Positions 8,189 through 17,367 of a DNA stretch of 64,000 bases are shown here, in pieces. The position numbers and the translations under genes were made by a program. Position 1 is the stretch's first letter, and each line of letters starts with the position of its first letter. The DNA comes from Nitrospira sp. (GTDB taxonomy: Bacteria; Nitrospirota; Nitrospiria; Nitrospirales; Nitrospiraceae), in the NCBI GenBank assembly GCA_015903945.1, contig JABMDL010000002.1:62001-126000 (forward strand). Direction: 5' to 3'. The notes under the pieces were generated by a model. The model worked only from the letters and a program-made list of their open reading frames with translations. It had not been told where the DNA came from and did no database searches.

Positions 8189-9286
8189 ATGGTTCATCCG
8201 CGCCTGCTTGAATCCGCAATCCATGACAAGGGCCTACAGAAGCCGGTCCTTGGAATTGAGTCATCGTGCGATGAAACGGCCGCCGCCGTGGTAGCACCCG
8301 ACGGGTCGGTGCTCTCGAATGTGGTGGCGTCTCAAACGACGGTCCACGCGAAATTCGGCGGTGTCGTGCCGGAACTGGCGGCCAGGGCCCATATCAGTCA
8401 GATTGATGGTGTGATCATGGATGCGCTGAATCAGGCGCATCTTTCCATGCACGATCTTGGTGCGATTGCGGTCACCCAAGGGCCTGGATTGGCCGGTGCG
8501 CTGCTGGTTGGGGTAAATTATGCTAAGGCGTTGAGCTACGGATTGGGTATCCCCCTGGTCGGGGTGAACCACTTGGAGGGGCACATTGCGTCGGCCTGGC
8601 TGGCTGATCCGACCTTCCCGTTACCATGTGTCGTGCTCGTCGTGTCCGGGGGACATACGCATTTGTATAGGAGAGAACCGACCGGGGAATGTCTCTTACT
8701 TGGCTGCACCAGGGACGATGCCGCAGGAGAGGCGTTTGACAAAGGTGCGCAGATGCTGGGGCTGGAGTTTCCAGGAGGGCCGGCGATCGATCGACTTGCT
8801 CGGCTGGGCGATCCAAAGGCGATTCCGTTCCCACGCTTCCATCAAAGGAAAACCAGCCTGGAGTTCAGTTTCAGCGGGCTCAAGACATCATTGCTGTACA
8901 CACTGCGCAAGATGAACGATCACACGCGAGCAGATAAAATGGCCGATCTGGCTGCGGGCTATCAAGAGGCCATTGTGCAGGTGTTGGTGGCCAAGGCGTT
9001 TGCGGCCCTTGCCCATACGGGACTCTCCGCGCTGGCCGTGGTGGGAGGGGTATCGGCCAATTCTCGATTGCGGGCGCTGCTGACCGAACGAGGGGACCGG
9101 GAAGGTGTTCGGCTGGCATTGCCGCCATCAGCCTATTGCACGGATAATGCGGCCATGATCGCTTGGGCCGGCCGGCATCTGCTCATGACCGATCCGCAAA
9201 TCGGTCGGCCTGTCGACATCCAGCCGTCGCTCCAACCCGGTGTTGTTCGTCAATCGGGCCATAACAAGGAGCGCGCCCATTCCTGA
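8189..9286 (+). CDS. tsaD: tRNA N6-adenosine threonylcarbamoyltransferase
   Basis: Transfers the threonylcarbamoyl group to A37 of ANN-decoding tRNAs, together with TsaB and TsaE. From the ATG at 8189 the protein has 365 residues. It shows VLGIESSCDETAAAVV, the metal-binding HLEGHIASAW (HxEGH), VSGGHTHLY, the FDKGAQMLGLEFPGGPAIDRLA block and the ASKHA-fold SGLKTSLLYTL and GGVSANSRLR. The ORF track begins at 8111, but that start lies inside the clpC terminator and adds residues with no similarity. The 3' end overlaps hflX by 47 bases. tsaB and tsaE are not in this window. Confidence 0.95.
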   Translation: MVHPRLLESAIHDKGLQKPVLGIESSCDETAAAVVAPDGSVLSNVVASQTTVHAKFGGVVPELAARAHISQIDGVIMDALNQAHLSMHDLGAIAVTQGPGLAGALLVGVNYAKALSYGLGIPLVGVNHLEGHIASAWLADPTFPLPCVVLVVSGGHTHLYRREPTGECLLLGCTRDDAAGEAFDKGAQMLGLEFPGGPAIDRLARLGDPKAIPFPRFHQRKTSLEFSFSGLKTSLLYTLRKMNDHTRADKMADLAAGYQEAIVQVLVAKAFAALAHTGLSALAVVGGVSANSRLRALLTERGDREGVRLALPPSAYCTDNAAMIAWAGRHLLMTDPQIGRPVDIQPSLQPGVVRQSGHNKERAHS

Positions 9287-10973
9287 TGTCCATGGCCAGC
9301 TGACGGGTCTCCGCGCAAGCCAGGTAGCGGCGATTGACCGTCTCTATCGGCGGCGTGTGCCTCACGACAAGATCCTCACGCCGGAGCTGGCCAAAACAAT
9401 GTGCCAGCTCACCCTCGATATCCGGCGTCCCATCGCCGTCGTGCTGACACGCCGAGGGCTCGTGCAAGAAATTATTGTGGGGACGGATCTCGTGCTGTCG
9501 CCCGCGACCGCCGCGCAATTTCGTGCCGGGCCTCGGTCGCTACGAGGGTTGCGGCTGATCAGAACGCAGCTGCGCGATCAGCCGCTGAGCCAGGAAACGC
9601 TCACCGATCTTGCCTACCTCCGGCTCGACCTGATCGGCACCCTCTCGGTGTTGCCGGACGGGAGTCCGGGGAATCTGTATCTTGCCCATCTTCTTCCGCC
9701 TGACGGGACCAGCCGGCTCTGCAATGTCATGAAAGCTGTCCCCTTTTACCAGTGTTCGCTCCAATTCAATCGCTTCATCGAAGAGCTGGAAGCGGAGGTG
9801 CATTCGGCGCGCGCCCGTCAAGCAGTTCAGGACGGTGATGAATCGGCGATCTTGGTCAGCGCGTCGCCGCATGGACGGGCCGAACAGGAAGAGCGGTTGA
9901 TCGAGTTGGCCGAGCTGGCGAATTCAGCCGGAGTGCGGGTCATCGATTGCGTCGCGCAACGGACGGCCGACGGACACCAGCGGCATTTGCTGGGAAGCGG
10001 GAAATTGAAGGAAGTGCTCATCCAAACGCTTCATAAAGGGGCCGACATGGTCATTTTCGACCAGACCCTGTCGCCTGCCCAATCACGAGCGATCGCGGAG
10101 ATGACCGATATCAAAGTCATCGATCGCACGCAACTTATTTTGGATATCTTTGCCCGCCGTGCCCACAGCCGGGAAGGAAAAGTACAGGTCGAGCTGGCAC
10201 AACTGCGGTATCTCTTGCCGAGGTTGTCGGGGAAAGGCACACAACTCTCTCGTCTGGGCGGGGGAATCGGAAGCAGGGGGCCCGGTGAAACAAAGCTGGA
10301 GTCGGACCGCAGACGGGTGCATGACCGTATTACCCATCTGGAACGGGATCTCGCTCAGTTCGCTAAGCATCAGGGCCAGCGCCGAGCACGCCGAGGCCGC
10401 CAGGGGCTACCCGTGGTGTCGTTGGTCGGCTACACGAACGCAGGAAAATCCACCTTACTCAATGTCCTGACCAAGAGTCATGTCTCGGCGGAAAACCGCA
10501 TGTTTGAAACGTTAGACACCACGAGCCGGCGGCTCCGCTTTCCCGAAGATAGTGAGATCATCGTGACCGATACGGTGGGGTTCATCCGCGATCTTCCGAA
10601 AGAATTGGTTGGCGCATTCCGGACCACGCTGGAAGAATTGCATGAGGCCGATCTTCTGCTCCACGTTGTCGATGCTGGAGCTGCTGATGTCGATGTGCAA
10701 ATCAGCGCCGTGGTTGACGTCTTGCGGGACCTCGGCCTGGAATCGATTCCGCGAATGCTCGTGCTCAACAAATGCGATCGCCTTCCACCGGATCAGATCG
10801 GACCGCTCTCCAGGCGCTACCGTGCGATCGGTATCTCCGCCATCAGGCCGGAAACCTTGCGGCCGTTGCTGGCAGAACTCTATGCCCATGTGAGCCGGTT
10901 GACGGTAGACCGGACACCCACTCTGCCGAGTCGCCCCCAGAACGGGGAACCAGCCCTTGCATCTCGCCCATGA
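9240..10973 (+). CDS. hflX: GTPase HflX, long form
   Basis: Ribosome-associated GTPase that splits stalled 70S ribosomes. At 577 residues it is about 150 longer than the E. coli protein. Residues 1-190 form an N-terminal extension of its own (RASQVAAIDRLYRRRVP). The HflX domain then begins at SAILVSASPHGRAEQEERLIELAELA, with the glycine-rich LSRLGGGIGSRGPGETKLE linker. The G domain has G1 GYTNAGKST, G3 DTVGF and G4 NKCD. The start is a GTG within tsaD, a 47-base overlap that suggests translational coupling. Long N-terminal versions are known in several phyla; the extension's role is unknown. Confidence 0.93.
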   Translation: MLFVNRAITRSAPIPDVHGQLTGLRASQVAAIDRLYRRRVPHDKILTPELAKTMCQLTLDIRRPIAVVLTRRGLVQEIIVGTDLVLSPATAAQFRAGPRSLRGLRLIRTQLRDQPLSQETLTDLAYLRLDLIGTLSVLPDGSPGNLYLAHLLPPDGTSRLCNVMKAVPFYQCSLQFNRFIEELEAEVHSARARQAVQDGDESAILVSASPHGRAEQEERLIELAELANSAGVRVIDCVAQRTADGHQRHLLGSGKLKEVLIQTLHKGADMVIFDQTLSPAQSRAIAEMTDIKVIDRTQLILDIFARRAHSREGKVQVELAQLRYLLPRLSGKGTQLSRLGGGIGSRGPGETKLESDRRRVHDRITHLERDLAQFAKHQGQRRARRGRQGLPVVSLVGYTNAGKSTLLNVLTKSHVSAENRMFETLDTTSRRLRFPEDSEIIVTDTVGFIRDLPKELVGAFRTTLEELHEADLLLHVVDAGAADVDVQISAVVDVLRDLGLESIPRMLVLNKCDRLPPDQIGPLSRRYRAIGISAIRPETLRPLLAELYAHVSRLTVDRTPTLPSRPQNGEPALASRP

Positions 10974-10998
10974 CAGGTTGCACAATCGCCCCACTGCA

Positions 10999-11661
10999 AT
11001 GAAGGGTCGAACTTCAGGCACAGCACAGACCGGAACAACTCCGTCAAAAATTGCCAAGATTCTGCTTCAGTCTATGGCAACGGCAGAGGTGGAGCTGGCC
11101 CATCGCTCTCCGTGGGAATTACTGGTTGCAACGATTCTATCCGCGCAATGCACCGATCAGCGGGTGAATCAAGTGACACCGGCCCTCTTTCAGCAATATC
11201 ACACCTCTTCGGAGATGGCTCAGGCGGACCCGGCTGAATTGGAGCGGCTGATCAAACCGACCGGATTCTACAAAAACAAAGCGAAACATCTGATCGGTTG
11301 CGCACGAGCTGTGACTGAACGGTTTCACGGTGAAATTCCAAGGACCATGGAGGCATTAACGTCGATTCCAGGTGTGGGACGAAAAACCGCCAACGTCATA
11401 TTGGGGGCGGCCTTTGGCCAGCCTGTTGTTGTTGTCGATACGCATGTGAAACGGGTGGCGAATCGGTTGCATTTGGCCAACTCGGACGATCCGGAAAAAA
11501 TCGAACAGGCCCTGCAACAGGTATTTCCCAAGCGCCAGTGGACTCATGTATCGCAGCGCCTCTTGTTGCATGGACGATATGTGTGTCTAGCAAGAAGGCC
11601 TCGCTGCGGGGAGTGCGTCTTGTATGACCTGTGTCGGTGGAAAGGAAAGCAAGACCGATGA
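10999..11661 (+). CDS. nth: Endonuclease III
   Basis: Bifunctional DNA glycosylase/AP lyase for oxidised pyrimidines. The 220 residues contain the helix-hairpin-helix LTSIPGVGRKTANVIL with the catalytic Lys, the catalytic Asp in VVDTHVKRVANRL, and a C-terminal 4Fe-4S loop C-x6-C-x2-C-x5-C (CLARRPRCGECVLYDLC). The ATG at 10999 is preferred. The track start at 10957 would overlap hflX by 17 bases and adds a tail with no similarity. The stop codon overlaps the start of yicC (ATGA), so the two are translationally coupled. Confidence 0.95.
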   Translation: MKGRTSGTAQTGTTPSKIAKILLQSMATAEVELAHRSPWELLVATILSAQCTDQRVNQVTPALFQQYHTSSEMAQADPAELERLIKPTGFYKNKAKHLIGCARAVTERFHGEIPRTMEALTSIPGVGRKTANVILGAAFGQPVVVVDTHVKRVANRLHLANSDDPEKIEQALQQVFPKRQWTHVSQRLLLHGRYVCLARRPRCGECVLYDLCRWKGKQDR

Positions 11662-12536
11662 TCAAGAGCATGACGGGATTTGGCCGGCGGCAAGGAGCCT
11701 GGGAGGACGGGACTGTGACCGTCGAGGTTCGTTCGGTGAATCACCGATTTTTAGAAGCGTCCGTCCGTATGCCAAGATCGATCGGACGGCTCGAAGAGGC
11801 GTTAAAAAAGGCCATCCAAGAACACTGTGCTCGCGGTCGTGTCGAGTGTACAGTGTTCGTTCAGGGAAACCGAGGAGGAACGCGGTCTCTTCAACTTGAC
11901 GCTGGGTTGGCGAAACAGTACTATCAGGCCCTCCGCACCCTCCAGCGTAGTTTGAAACTCAGCGGTCCCATTGACATTGGGCTTGTGGCAGGTTTCCGCG
12001 AGGTGCTCACTGTGTCGGATCAGCCGACCGAAGATCCGAAGCTCGCGAAACTGGTGGAGAAACTTGGTCTCCTGGCGGTACAAGACCTGGCAAAGATGCG
12101 GAAAAAAGAGGGCGCACTGTTGGCCCAAGACCTCGGCAAACGCCTGGAGATTCTTGGAGGATTGAAAGGGCAGGTGGCCGACCGAGCACCCGGTGCCGTC
12201 CAAGAGTCATTCCTCCGTATGAAAAGCCGGGTCGAGAAGTTGCTGAACGAACCTGTTCCGGACCTTGCTCGGCTCCACCAAGAATTGGCCCTCTATGCCG
12301 ATCGATCAGACATTACAGAAGAATTAGTCAGGTTGGATGCCCATATGGTACAGTTTGGCCAGACAGTACACAGCACTCAACCGGTCGGAAAGACGTTAGA
12401 TTTTCTGCTTCAGGAAATGGGACGTGAGGTCAACACGATCGGATCGAAAGCCAATGATGGGGTGATTGCCACGGCCGTCGTTCAGATGAAAGCCGAACTC
12501 GAGCGTCTTCGCGAGCAGGTGCAGAACGTGGAATGA
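11658..12536 (+). CDS. YicC/YloC-family endoribonuclease
   Basis: The family was recently described as RNases acting on structured RNA; older annotation calls it a stress-induced protein. The 292 residues begin MIKSMTGFGRRQ, the N-terminal signature, followed by VEVRSVNHRFLE. They end with the conserved TLDFLLQEMGREVNTIGSKANDGVIA block, in which the usual KS is KA, then VQMKAELERLREQVQNVE. The start at 11658 is chosen because it gives this signature and an ATGA overlap with nth; the track start at 11631 adds nine unrelated residues. Another ATGA overlap joins it to gmk, the usual yicC-gmk arrangement. Confidence 0.92.
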   Translation: MIKSMTGFGRRQGAWEDGTVTVEVRSVNHRFLEASVRMPRSIGRLEEALKKAIQEHCARGRVECTVFVQGNRGGTRSLQLDAGLAKQYYQALRTLQRSLKLSGPIDIGLVAGFREVLTVSDQPTEDPKLAKLVEKLGLLAVQDLAKMRKKEGALLAQDLGKRLEILGGLKGQVADRAPGAVQESFLRMKSRVEKLLNEPVPDLARLHQELALYADRSDITEELVRLDAHMVQFGQTVHSTQPVGKTLDFLLQEMGREVNTIGSKANDGVIATAVVQMKAELERLREQVQNVE

Positions 12537-13255
12537 AGAGGGGTATGACTGCCAACACGATTCCATCAGATTCTGCACCTACCGATGGACGATCCGTCCA
12601 GGAACGCCGGGGGATTCTGTTCATCGTGTCAGCTCCTTCGGGGGCTGGAAAAACGACACTGTGCAAGCAGCTTGTGGCATCCATGCCCGGGCTGTGGCAT
12701 TCCGTCTCCTACACCACAAGAAAACCGCGGGTGGGGGAAGAAGGGGGGCGCGAATATTATTTTGTCGAGGAACATACATTCCAGGACCTCATGGCGCGCC
12801 ATGAGTTTTTGGAGTATGCCCATGTTTACGGGAATTGGTACGGCACCCCGCGAAAGGCCTTGATGGATAAACTGGAACAAGGCGTCAATGTCCTACTGGA
12901 GATCGATGTGCAGGGTGCGCTCCAGATCAAGAAGAAGTTCGAGGATGCAGTTTTCATCTTCATCCTTCCCCCGTCCCTGGAGACGCTACGTGAGCGATTG
13001 CTGAGTCGCGCCTCGGACTCCCAAGAGGTCATTCAACGCCGCCTTCAGAAAGTGAAGGAGGAGGTGTGGAGCTTCCGGGAATATTACTACATCGTTCGGA
13101 ACGACGACTTGGGGCAATCCTTGCGGGAGCTGCAGAGCATTTTTCTCGCGGAACAGCTCAAGACCAAACGGTTGGATATGAATTGGTTCGAACAGAATTT
13201 CATTGTCGACAGAGACCCCAAGCAAAATCAACGGGACCCATCAACCACTACCTAG
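12533..13255 (+). CDS. gmk: Guanylate kinase
   Basis: Phosphorylates GMP to GDP. The 240-residue protein has an N-terminal extension of about 25 residues, then FIVSAPSGAGKTTLCKQL with the P-loop. The GMP-binding SYTTRKPRVGEEGGREYYFV follows, then LEYAHVYGNWYGTP, VLLEIDVQGALQIKKKF and the lid RLLSRASDSQEVIQRRL. Its start overlaps the yicC stop and it is followed within 16 bases by rpoZ. The yicC-gmk-rpoZ-coaBC order is common in bacteria and supports all four calls. Confidence 0.96.
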   Translation: MKRGMTANTIPSDSAPTDGRSVQERRGILFIVSAPSGAGKTTLCKQLVASMPGLWHSVSYTTRKPRVGEEGGREYYFVEEHTFQDLMARHEFLEYAHVYGNWYGTPRKALMDKLEQGVNVLLEIDVQGALQIKKKFEDAVFIFILPPSLETLRERLLSRASDSQEVIQRRLQKVKEEVWSFREYYYIVRNDDLGQSLRELQSIFLAEQLKTKRLDMNWFEQNFIVDRDPKQNQRDPSTTT

Positions 13256-13270
13256 CAGGAGTGTACTATT

Positions 13271-13630
13271 ATGGTCGATATGCTGAGTCTATTACCCCAA
13301 TACACGCCCAATGAATTTGATTCACGGCACAGACTGGTGATCGTCGCCTCGCAGCGGGCCAAGCATTTGACCCAGGGGGCGAAGCCAACCGGTCCGTCGC
13401 GGTTCACAAAAGAGACGACGGCTGCCCTCGATGAAGTTCTGCGCGGCAAGATCTCCTACCTCATCGGAAAAGAGGCGCGGGACGCGATGAAGGAAGCGAA
13501 GCGAGGGAAAGAAGGAGAGACAGAGCGCATCGCCATGATGACGGGAGAAGACGCCCGAGAAATCAAGAAAGAGTTGAGCGTCTATGTCGATGATACCGCT
13601 AAACCGGCCGAAGCTTCGGCCGAGGAGTAA
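13271..13630 (+). CDS. rpoZ: DNA-directed RNA polymerase omega subunit
   Basis: Smallest RNA polymerase subunit; it helps fold beta-prime and can carry a ppGpp site. The 119 residues begin with a short lead and then FDSRHRLVIVASQRAKHLTQGAK, the omega signature (R-[FY]-x-[LV]-[VI]-x-x-A-x-x-R-A). TKETTAALDEVLRGKISYL follows. The C-terminal half, with an acidic and Ala-rich tail, is longer than in E. coli. Its TAA shares a base with the ATG of coaBC. Position between gmk and coaBC supports the call. Confidence 0.9.
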   Translation: MVDMLSLLPQYTPNEFDSRHRLVIVASQRAKHLTQGAKPTGPSRFTKETTAALDEVLRGKISYLIGKEARDAMKEAKRGKEGETERIAMMTGEDAREIKKELSVYVDDTAKPAEASAEE

Positions 13631-14877
13631 TGGTGGATCCCGATAGACCGACGGCACTTTTGCGTGGCAAGCGCTTTGTGTTGGGTGTCACCGGAAGCAT
13701 CGCCGCGTTTAAGGCGGTGGGTTTGCTGCGGACATTGAAGGGCCACGGCGCGTCCGTCTCCGTCGTGATGACGAACAGCGCGACGAAATTCGTGACGCCG
13801 CTGACCTTCGAGGTGCTGTCCGGCGAGCCGGTGACAACTGATCTCTTCCAGGCTCATGAGGAGATGAAACATCTGACTGTTCCCGACGGCGCTCACGCCG
13901 TCATTGTCGCGCCGGCGACAGCGAATGTTTTGGCTAAGGCCGCTGTCGGGTTGGCGGATGATGTGCTGTCCACGATGCTGCTCACGATTCGTTGTCCGCT
14001 GATCGTTGCGCCGGCCATGGATGGCGGCATGTGGGAACATCCCACCGTTGTCGAGCATGTGAGGACACTTCGATCACGCGGGGTCGTCGTGCTCGACCCT
14101 GAAGTGGGCCCCCTGGCGTCTGGGCAGATCGCACAAGGAAGGCTGGCAGCCGAATCGAGAATCATAGACGCCGTACAGAGTGCATTGGCATTGCAGGCTG
14201 ATTGGCTGGGCCAGCGGGTGCTGGTTTCTGCAGGGCCGACCCAAGAAGCGATCGATCCTGTGCGGTTCATCTCCAATCGCTCGTCTGGCAAGATGGGCTA
14301 CGCGATTGCGGAGGCCGCGCGTGATCGGGGGGCCAAAGTAGTTCTGGTGACCGGGCCGACCGCACTGACACCGCCTTCCGGCGTTGAAGTCGTTCCTGTT
14401 GTCTCAGCCCATGAAATGGCCGATGCGCTTTCCCGTCATTTTGATTGGGCCACTGTAGTGATCATGGCGGCAGCGGTTGCTGATTTTCGTCCCAAGGAAC
14501 GGGCCGACCACAAACTCAAAAAGAGTGGTCGCACGGCGTTCTCGCTTGAATTAGAGACGGCTCCTGACATTCTCTCAATGTTATCTGCCAGACGAACCAC
14601 TCAGATTCTGGTCGGGTTCGCAGCGGAAACGGAGCGACTGGTCGCTCATGCGACGGCGAAGCTTACCGCCAAAGGACTCGATATGATCGTCGGCAATGAT
14701 GTGACGAAAGAAGGTGCGGGATTCGGCAGCGACGACAATGCCGCCGTCATCCTGACACGTTCCGGTGGACAGAAAGAGTTCGCTGTGATGCCGAAACGTC
14801 GGCTCGCCGACGCCATTTTAACCGAAGTGCTGGGGGTTGAGTCGTTAGGACAAGCCTCTTCTATAGCGACGGAGTAG
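13630..14877 (+). CDS. coaBC: Bifunctional phosphopantothenoylcysteine decarboxylase / phosphopantothenate-cysteine ligase
   Basis: Joins cysteine to 4'-phosphopantothenate and decarboxylates the product in CoA synthesis. Residues 1-185 are the FMN-dependent CoaC half: VTGSIAAFKAVGLLRTL, VAPATANVLAKAAVGLADD and PAMDGGMWEHP. Residues 190-405 are the CoaB half: VLVSAGPTQEAIDPVRFISN, SSGKMGYAIAEAA and VVIMAAAVADFRP. Where many CoaC proteins have ACGxxGxGR with a catalytic Cys, this one reads ASGQIAQGR. Other CoaBC proteins may also lack that Cys, so activity is not excluded. The 415 residues match the usual bifunctional length. Confidence 0.94.
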   Translation: MVDPDRPTALLRGKRFVLGVTGSIAAFKAVGLLRTLKGHGASVSVVMTNSATKFVTPLTFEVLSGEPVTTDLFQAHEEMKHLTVPDGAHAVIVAPATANVLAKAAVGLADDVLSTMLLTIRCPLIVAPAMDGGMWEHPTVVEHVRTLRSRGVVVLDPEVGPLASGQIAQGRLAAESRIIDAVQSALALQADWLGQRVLVSAGPTQEAIDPVRFISNRSSGKMGYAIAEAARDRGAKVVLVTGPTALTPPSGVEVVPVVSAHEMADALSRHFDWATVVIMAAAVADFRPKERADHKLKKSGRTAFSLELETAPDILSMLSARRTTQILVGFAAETERLVAHATAKLTAKGLDMIVGNDVTKEGAGFGSDDNAAVILTRSGGQKEFAVMPKRRLADAILTEVLGVESLGQASSIATE

Positions 14878-14879
14878 CG

Positions 14880-15554
14880 ATGGGATCAGGCCCCAACAAA
14901 CCCGCAAATGCGCAGGAAATCGATCGATTGGCTCTTGAGGTGGCCACGGAGCCGGGATCGAAGGCATTCATGCCGCTGGCGGAAGAATATGGGAAAGCCG
15001 GCATGTGGGGTGAGGCGGCGGCGGTGCTTGAGGACGGTCTGAAAGTCTATCCGCAATTTATTACTGCTATGGTGGCGCTGGGACGAGCCTATGATCAGAT
15101 GAATCAGCCGGTCAAAGCTGCGGCCGTGCTCGAGGAAGCGGTCAAGTTGAGTCCGGACAATCTTCGTGCACACAGAACCCTGGCCAAGATTTATGTTGCT
15201 CAAGGAGCGAAAGAAGCCGCGCTGCAATCGTGCCGCGCTATTCTCGCAGTCAACCATCAAGACCAAGAAGCCTTGGCAGTATGTGCCAAACTTCAAACGA
15301 CCGCCGTTCAGGATTCCCCGGCACCATCGGATCCCGTGGCCCCGGCAGGGGCACCACCGGTCGAAGGATCGGCTGACACTGACGGCCACAAGGAAGGGCC
15401 TACGGATATCCGCCCGCTCGCAAGTAGTTCTCCGGTCGGAGTGAATGCGGTGATGGGACCCTCCCCAAGAGAAACAGCGGGTGTCGCTCAGCTGCAACGG
15501 TGGCTCAACAACATCGAGTACCATCGTCGTGACCGAAACCCTTCTGTTGGGTGA
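14880..15554 (+). CDS. TPR-repeat protein, unknown function
   Basis: A 224-residue protein with at least three tetratricopeptide repeats between residues 25 and 140: AFMPLAEEYGKAGMWGEAAAVLEDGLKVYP, then ITAMVALGRAYDQMNQPVKAAAVLEEAVKLSP, then LRAHRTLAKIYVAQGAKEAALQSC. The rest is Pro/Ala-rich and probably disordered, ending in a short helix (VAQLQRWLNNIEYHRRD). There is no signal peptide. It starts 2 bases after coaBC and is the last gene of this run, followed by a new promoter. TPRs bind other proteins; no partner can be named. Confidence 0.85.
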   Translation: MGSGPNKPANAQEIDRLALEVATEPGSKAFMPLAEEYGKAGMWGEAAAVLEDGLKVYPQFITAMVALGRAYDQMNQPVKAAAVLEEAVKLSPDNLRAHRTLAKIYVAQGAKEAALQSCRAILAVNHQDQEALAVCAKLQTTAVQDSPAPSDPVAPAGAPPVEGSADTDGHKEGPTDIRPLASSSPVGVNAVMGPSPRETAGVAQLQRWLNNIEYHRRDRNPSVG

Positions 15555-15585
15555 TGGACACTAACTTGCCAATCAGTTCAACAGT

Positions 15586-15614
15586 TTGACCCTCCTGAGC
15601 CGGGCTGCTAGAAT
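15586..15614 (+). promoter_or_regulatory. Sigma70-type promoter for aroQ-efp-accB-accC
   Basis: TTGACC (15586-15591), a 17-base spacer and TAGAAT (15609-15614), with TGC directly before the -10 box. It lies after the stop of the TPR gene, about 60 bases upstream of aroQ. Confidence 0.65.
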
Positions 15615-15677
15615 GCCGCCTCTTATACCGTACAGGTAAGTGCGGTCAGGGCCTCGTGAAAGGCGCTCTATCTGATT

Positions 15678-16178
15678 ATGTTGCGTGTGCTGGTTCTGCA
15701 TGGTCCTAATCTCAATCTCCTCGGAAGCCGTGAGGAATCGATCTACGGTACGGCAACGCTTCGGGATATTGATGCGTCCTTACGGAAGCTCAGCACCGAC
15801 CTTGGCGTGGCGCTGGATATTCGCCAGTCTAATCTAGAGGGAGAATTGGTGACGTGGATTCAGGAGGCGCGCGGGAAGTATCAGGGCATCATCATCAACC
15901 CGGCGGCCTACACGCATACGAGTGTGGCCATACGGGATGCGTTGGTCGCCGTGGACATGCCCATCGTAGAGGTTCACCTTTCGAATATTTACCGGCGCGA
16001 AGAGTTCCGCCGCCATTCCTTTGTCTCCGGAGTGGTGTTAGGGCAGATCTCCGGACTGGGCCCGGACGGGTACTTGCTCGCGCTTCGAGGGTTATGCGGA
16101 CATCTGTCATCGGATGAGCGGAAGGCGGGTCCCATCGGGAACCGATCGGCACGGGGTGCGAAGATACGCAAGTCGTGA
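15678..16178 (+). CDS. aroQ: 3-dehydroquinate dehydratase, type II
   Basis: Third step of the shikimate pathway. The 166 residues show [19 protein letters not shown] with the catalytic Tyr, the flexible [12 protein letters not shown] loop, [17 protein letters not shown] and [19 protein letters not shown] with the catalytic His. [19 protein letters not shown] closes the fold. Small departures from the usual text (N-L-EG for N-H-EG, NPAAY for NPGAY) do not touch the catalytic pair. It heads an operon with efp, accB and accC, an arrangement seen in many bacteria. Confidence 0.95.
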   Translation: MLRVLVLHGPNLNLLGSREESIYGTATLRDIDASLRKLSTDLGVALDIRQSNLEGELVTWIQEARGKYQGIIINPAAYTHTSVAIRDALVAVDMPIVEVHLSNIYRREEFRRHSFVSGVVLGQISGLGPDGYLLALRGLCGHLSSDERKAGPIGNRSARGAKIRKS

Positions 16179-16218
16179 ACAGGCGCAGGCCGTGTTTTTT
16201 GCATGAAGGGGGCACAGA

Positions 16219-16779
16219 GTGATTTCGACCGTGGATTTTCGTAGCGGGGTTCGCCTGATGGTAGAGGGTGAGCCATTCTATATTGTTGAATTTCAGCATG
16301 TGAAGCCCGGGAAAGGTGGCGCCTTCGTTCGTACCAAGCTGAAGAGCTATCTTTCCGGGAATGTCCTTGATCGGACTTTCCGCTCAGGGGAGCGGTTCGA
16401 TGAGCCTGACTTGGAAGAGCGAGACATGCAGTTTCTCTACGCCACGGGAGACGCGTACACGTTCATGGACACTGAGACATATGAACAGCTGACGTTTGAA
16501 AAGAACCAGCTGGGAGAGAACGCGGATCTATTAAAAGAGAATATGACGGTGAAAATTCTGGTCTATGAGCATCGGCCGATTGCCGTCGAACTCCCCAATT
16601 TCATCGAGCTCAAAGTCGTCGACGCAGACCCCGGCGTGCGGGGCGACACTGCTTCGGGAGGAACCAAGCCGGCGGTTGTTGAAACCGGCGCGACGATCAA
16701 AGTGCCGCTCTATTTAGAAGTCGGAACCGTGATCAAAATCGACACCCGCACCAGGTCCTATGTGGAGCGTGTCAGGTGA
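16219..16779 (+). CDS. efp: Elongation factor P
   Basis: Relieves ribosome stalling at polyproline. The 186 residues cover the KOW-like domain I and two OB domains: [31 protein letters not shown] at the start, [51 protein letters not shown], and the C-terminal [18 protein letters not shown]. The tip residue of the loop is Lys32 (PGKGG), so beta-lysylation by an EpmA/EpmB-type system or an unmodified Lys is expected rather than EarP rhamnosylation. No modifying enzyme is in the window. The start is a GTG. The stop overlaps accB. Confidence 0.96.
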   Translation: MISTVDFRSGVRLMVEGEPFYIVEFQHVKPGKGGAFVRTKLKSYLSGNVLDRTFRSGERFDEPDLEERDMQFLYATGDAYTFMDTETYEQLTFEKNQLGENADLLKENMTVKILVYEHRPIAVELPNFIELKVVDADPGVRGDTASGGTKPAVVETGATIKVPLYLEVGTVIKIDTRTRSYVERVR

Positions 16780-17339
16780 GGAAGCGCCGATCATCTCTGT
16801 CGAAGAGGAAGCCCCGTTCAATCGTCCTCCCGGCCGCTTTTAATTCTGGGGCTCAGGACCTTTTGCTGACGGGTGGCCAGACCAAGCAGATTCAAGATCT
16901 CATCGATCTTCTTCGTAGAAACAACCTCACTGAGTTAGAGCTTGAGCGACAGGGAGTTCGGATTCGCGTTCGTCATGAAGCCGGGGCCAAAGCGGTAACG
17001 GTATCCGCACAGGAAGCTGTTCCCAGCGCCATTCCACCTGCAGTACGGCCCACTGCGGCAGCCGGTTCGCCCCCGGAAGACATGGCCGGATTGGTGACCA
17101 TTACATCGCCCATCGTCGGAACATTTTACCGATCTCCGTCTCCGGACGCCGATGCATATGTCGAAGAGGGCGATTTCGTCAAGAAGGGGCAGGTGCTGTG
17201 TATCGTCGAAGCCATGAAACTGATGAATGAAATCGAGTCCGAAACGGACGGGCGTATCGTCAAGATCTTGGCGGAAAGCACCAAGCCGATTGAATATGGT
17301 CAGGCGTTGTTTTTGATTGATCCCAAAGCCACCGCGTAG
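16776..17339 (+). CDS. accB: Acetyl-CoA carboxylase biotin carboxyl carrier protein
   Basis: Carries biotin between the carboxylase and transferase of acetyl-CoA carboxylase. Of 187 residues, the first 30 are a basic extension. [22 protein letters not shown] is the usual AccB N-terminus. A Pro/Ala linker follows, and then the biotinyl domain [22 protein letters not shown] with the target Lys in [14 protein letters not shown]. The GTG start overlaps the efp stop; a start nearer residue 30 is possible. The biotin ligase birA lies elsewhere in the window (39.8-40.6 kb). Confidence 0.93.
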   Translation: MRKRRSSLSKRKPRSIVLPAAFNSGAQDLLLTGGQTKQIQDLIDLLRRNNLTELELERQGVRIRVRHEAGAKAVTVSAQEAVPSAIPPAVRPTAAAGSPPEDMAGLVTITSPIVGTFYRSPSPDADAYVEEGDFVKKGQVLCIVEAMKLMNEIESETDGRIVKILAESTKPIEYGQALFLIDPKATA

Positions 17340-17367
17340 TTCGTTCTCGCCGTACCGGAGCCAACAC

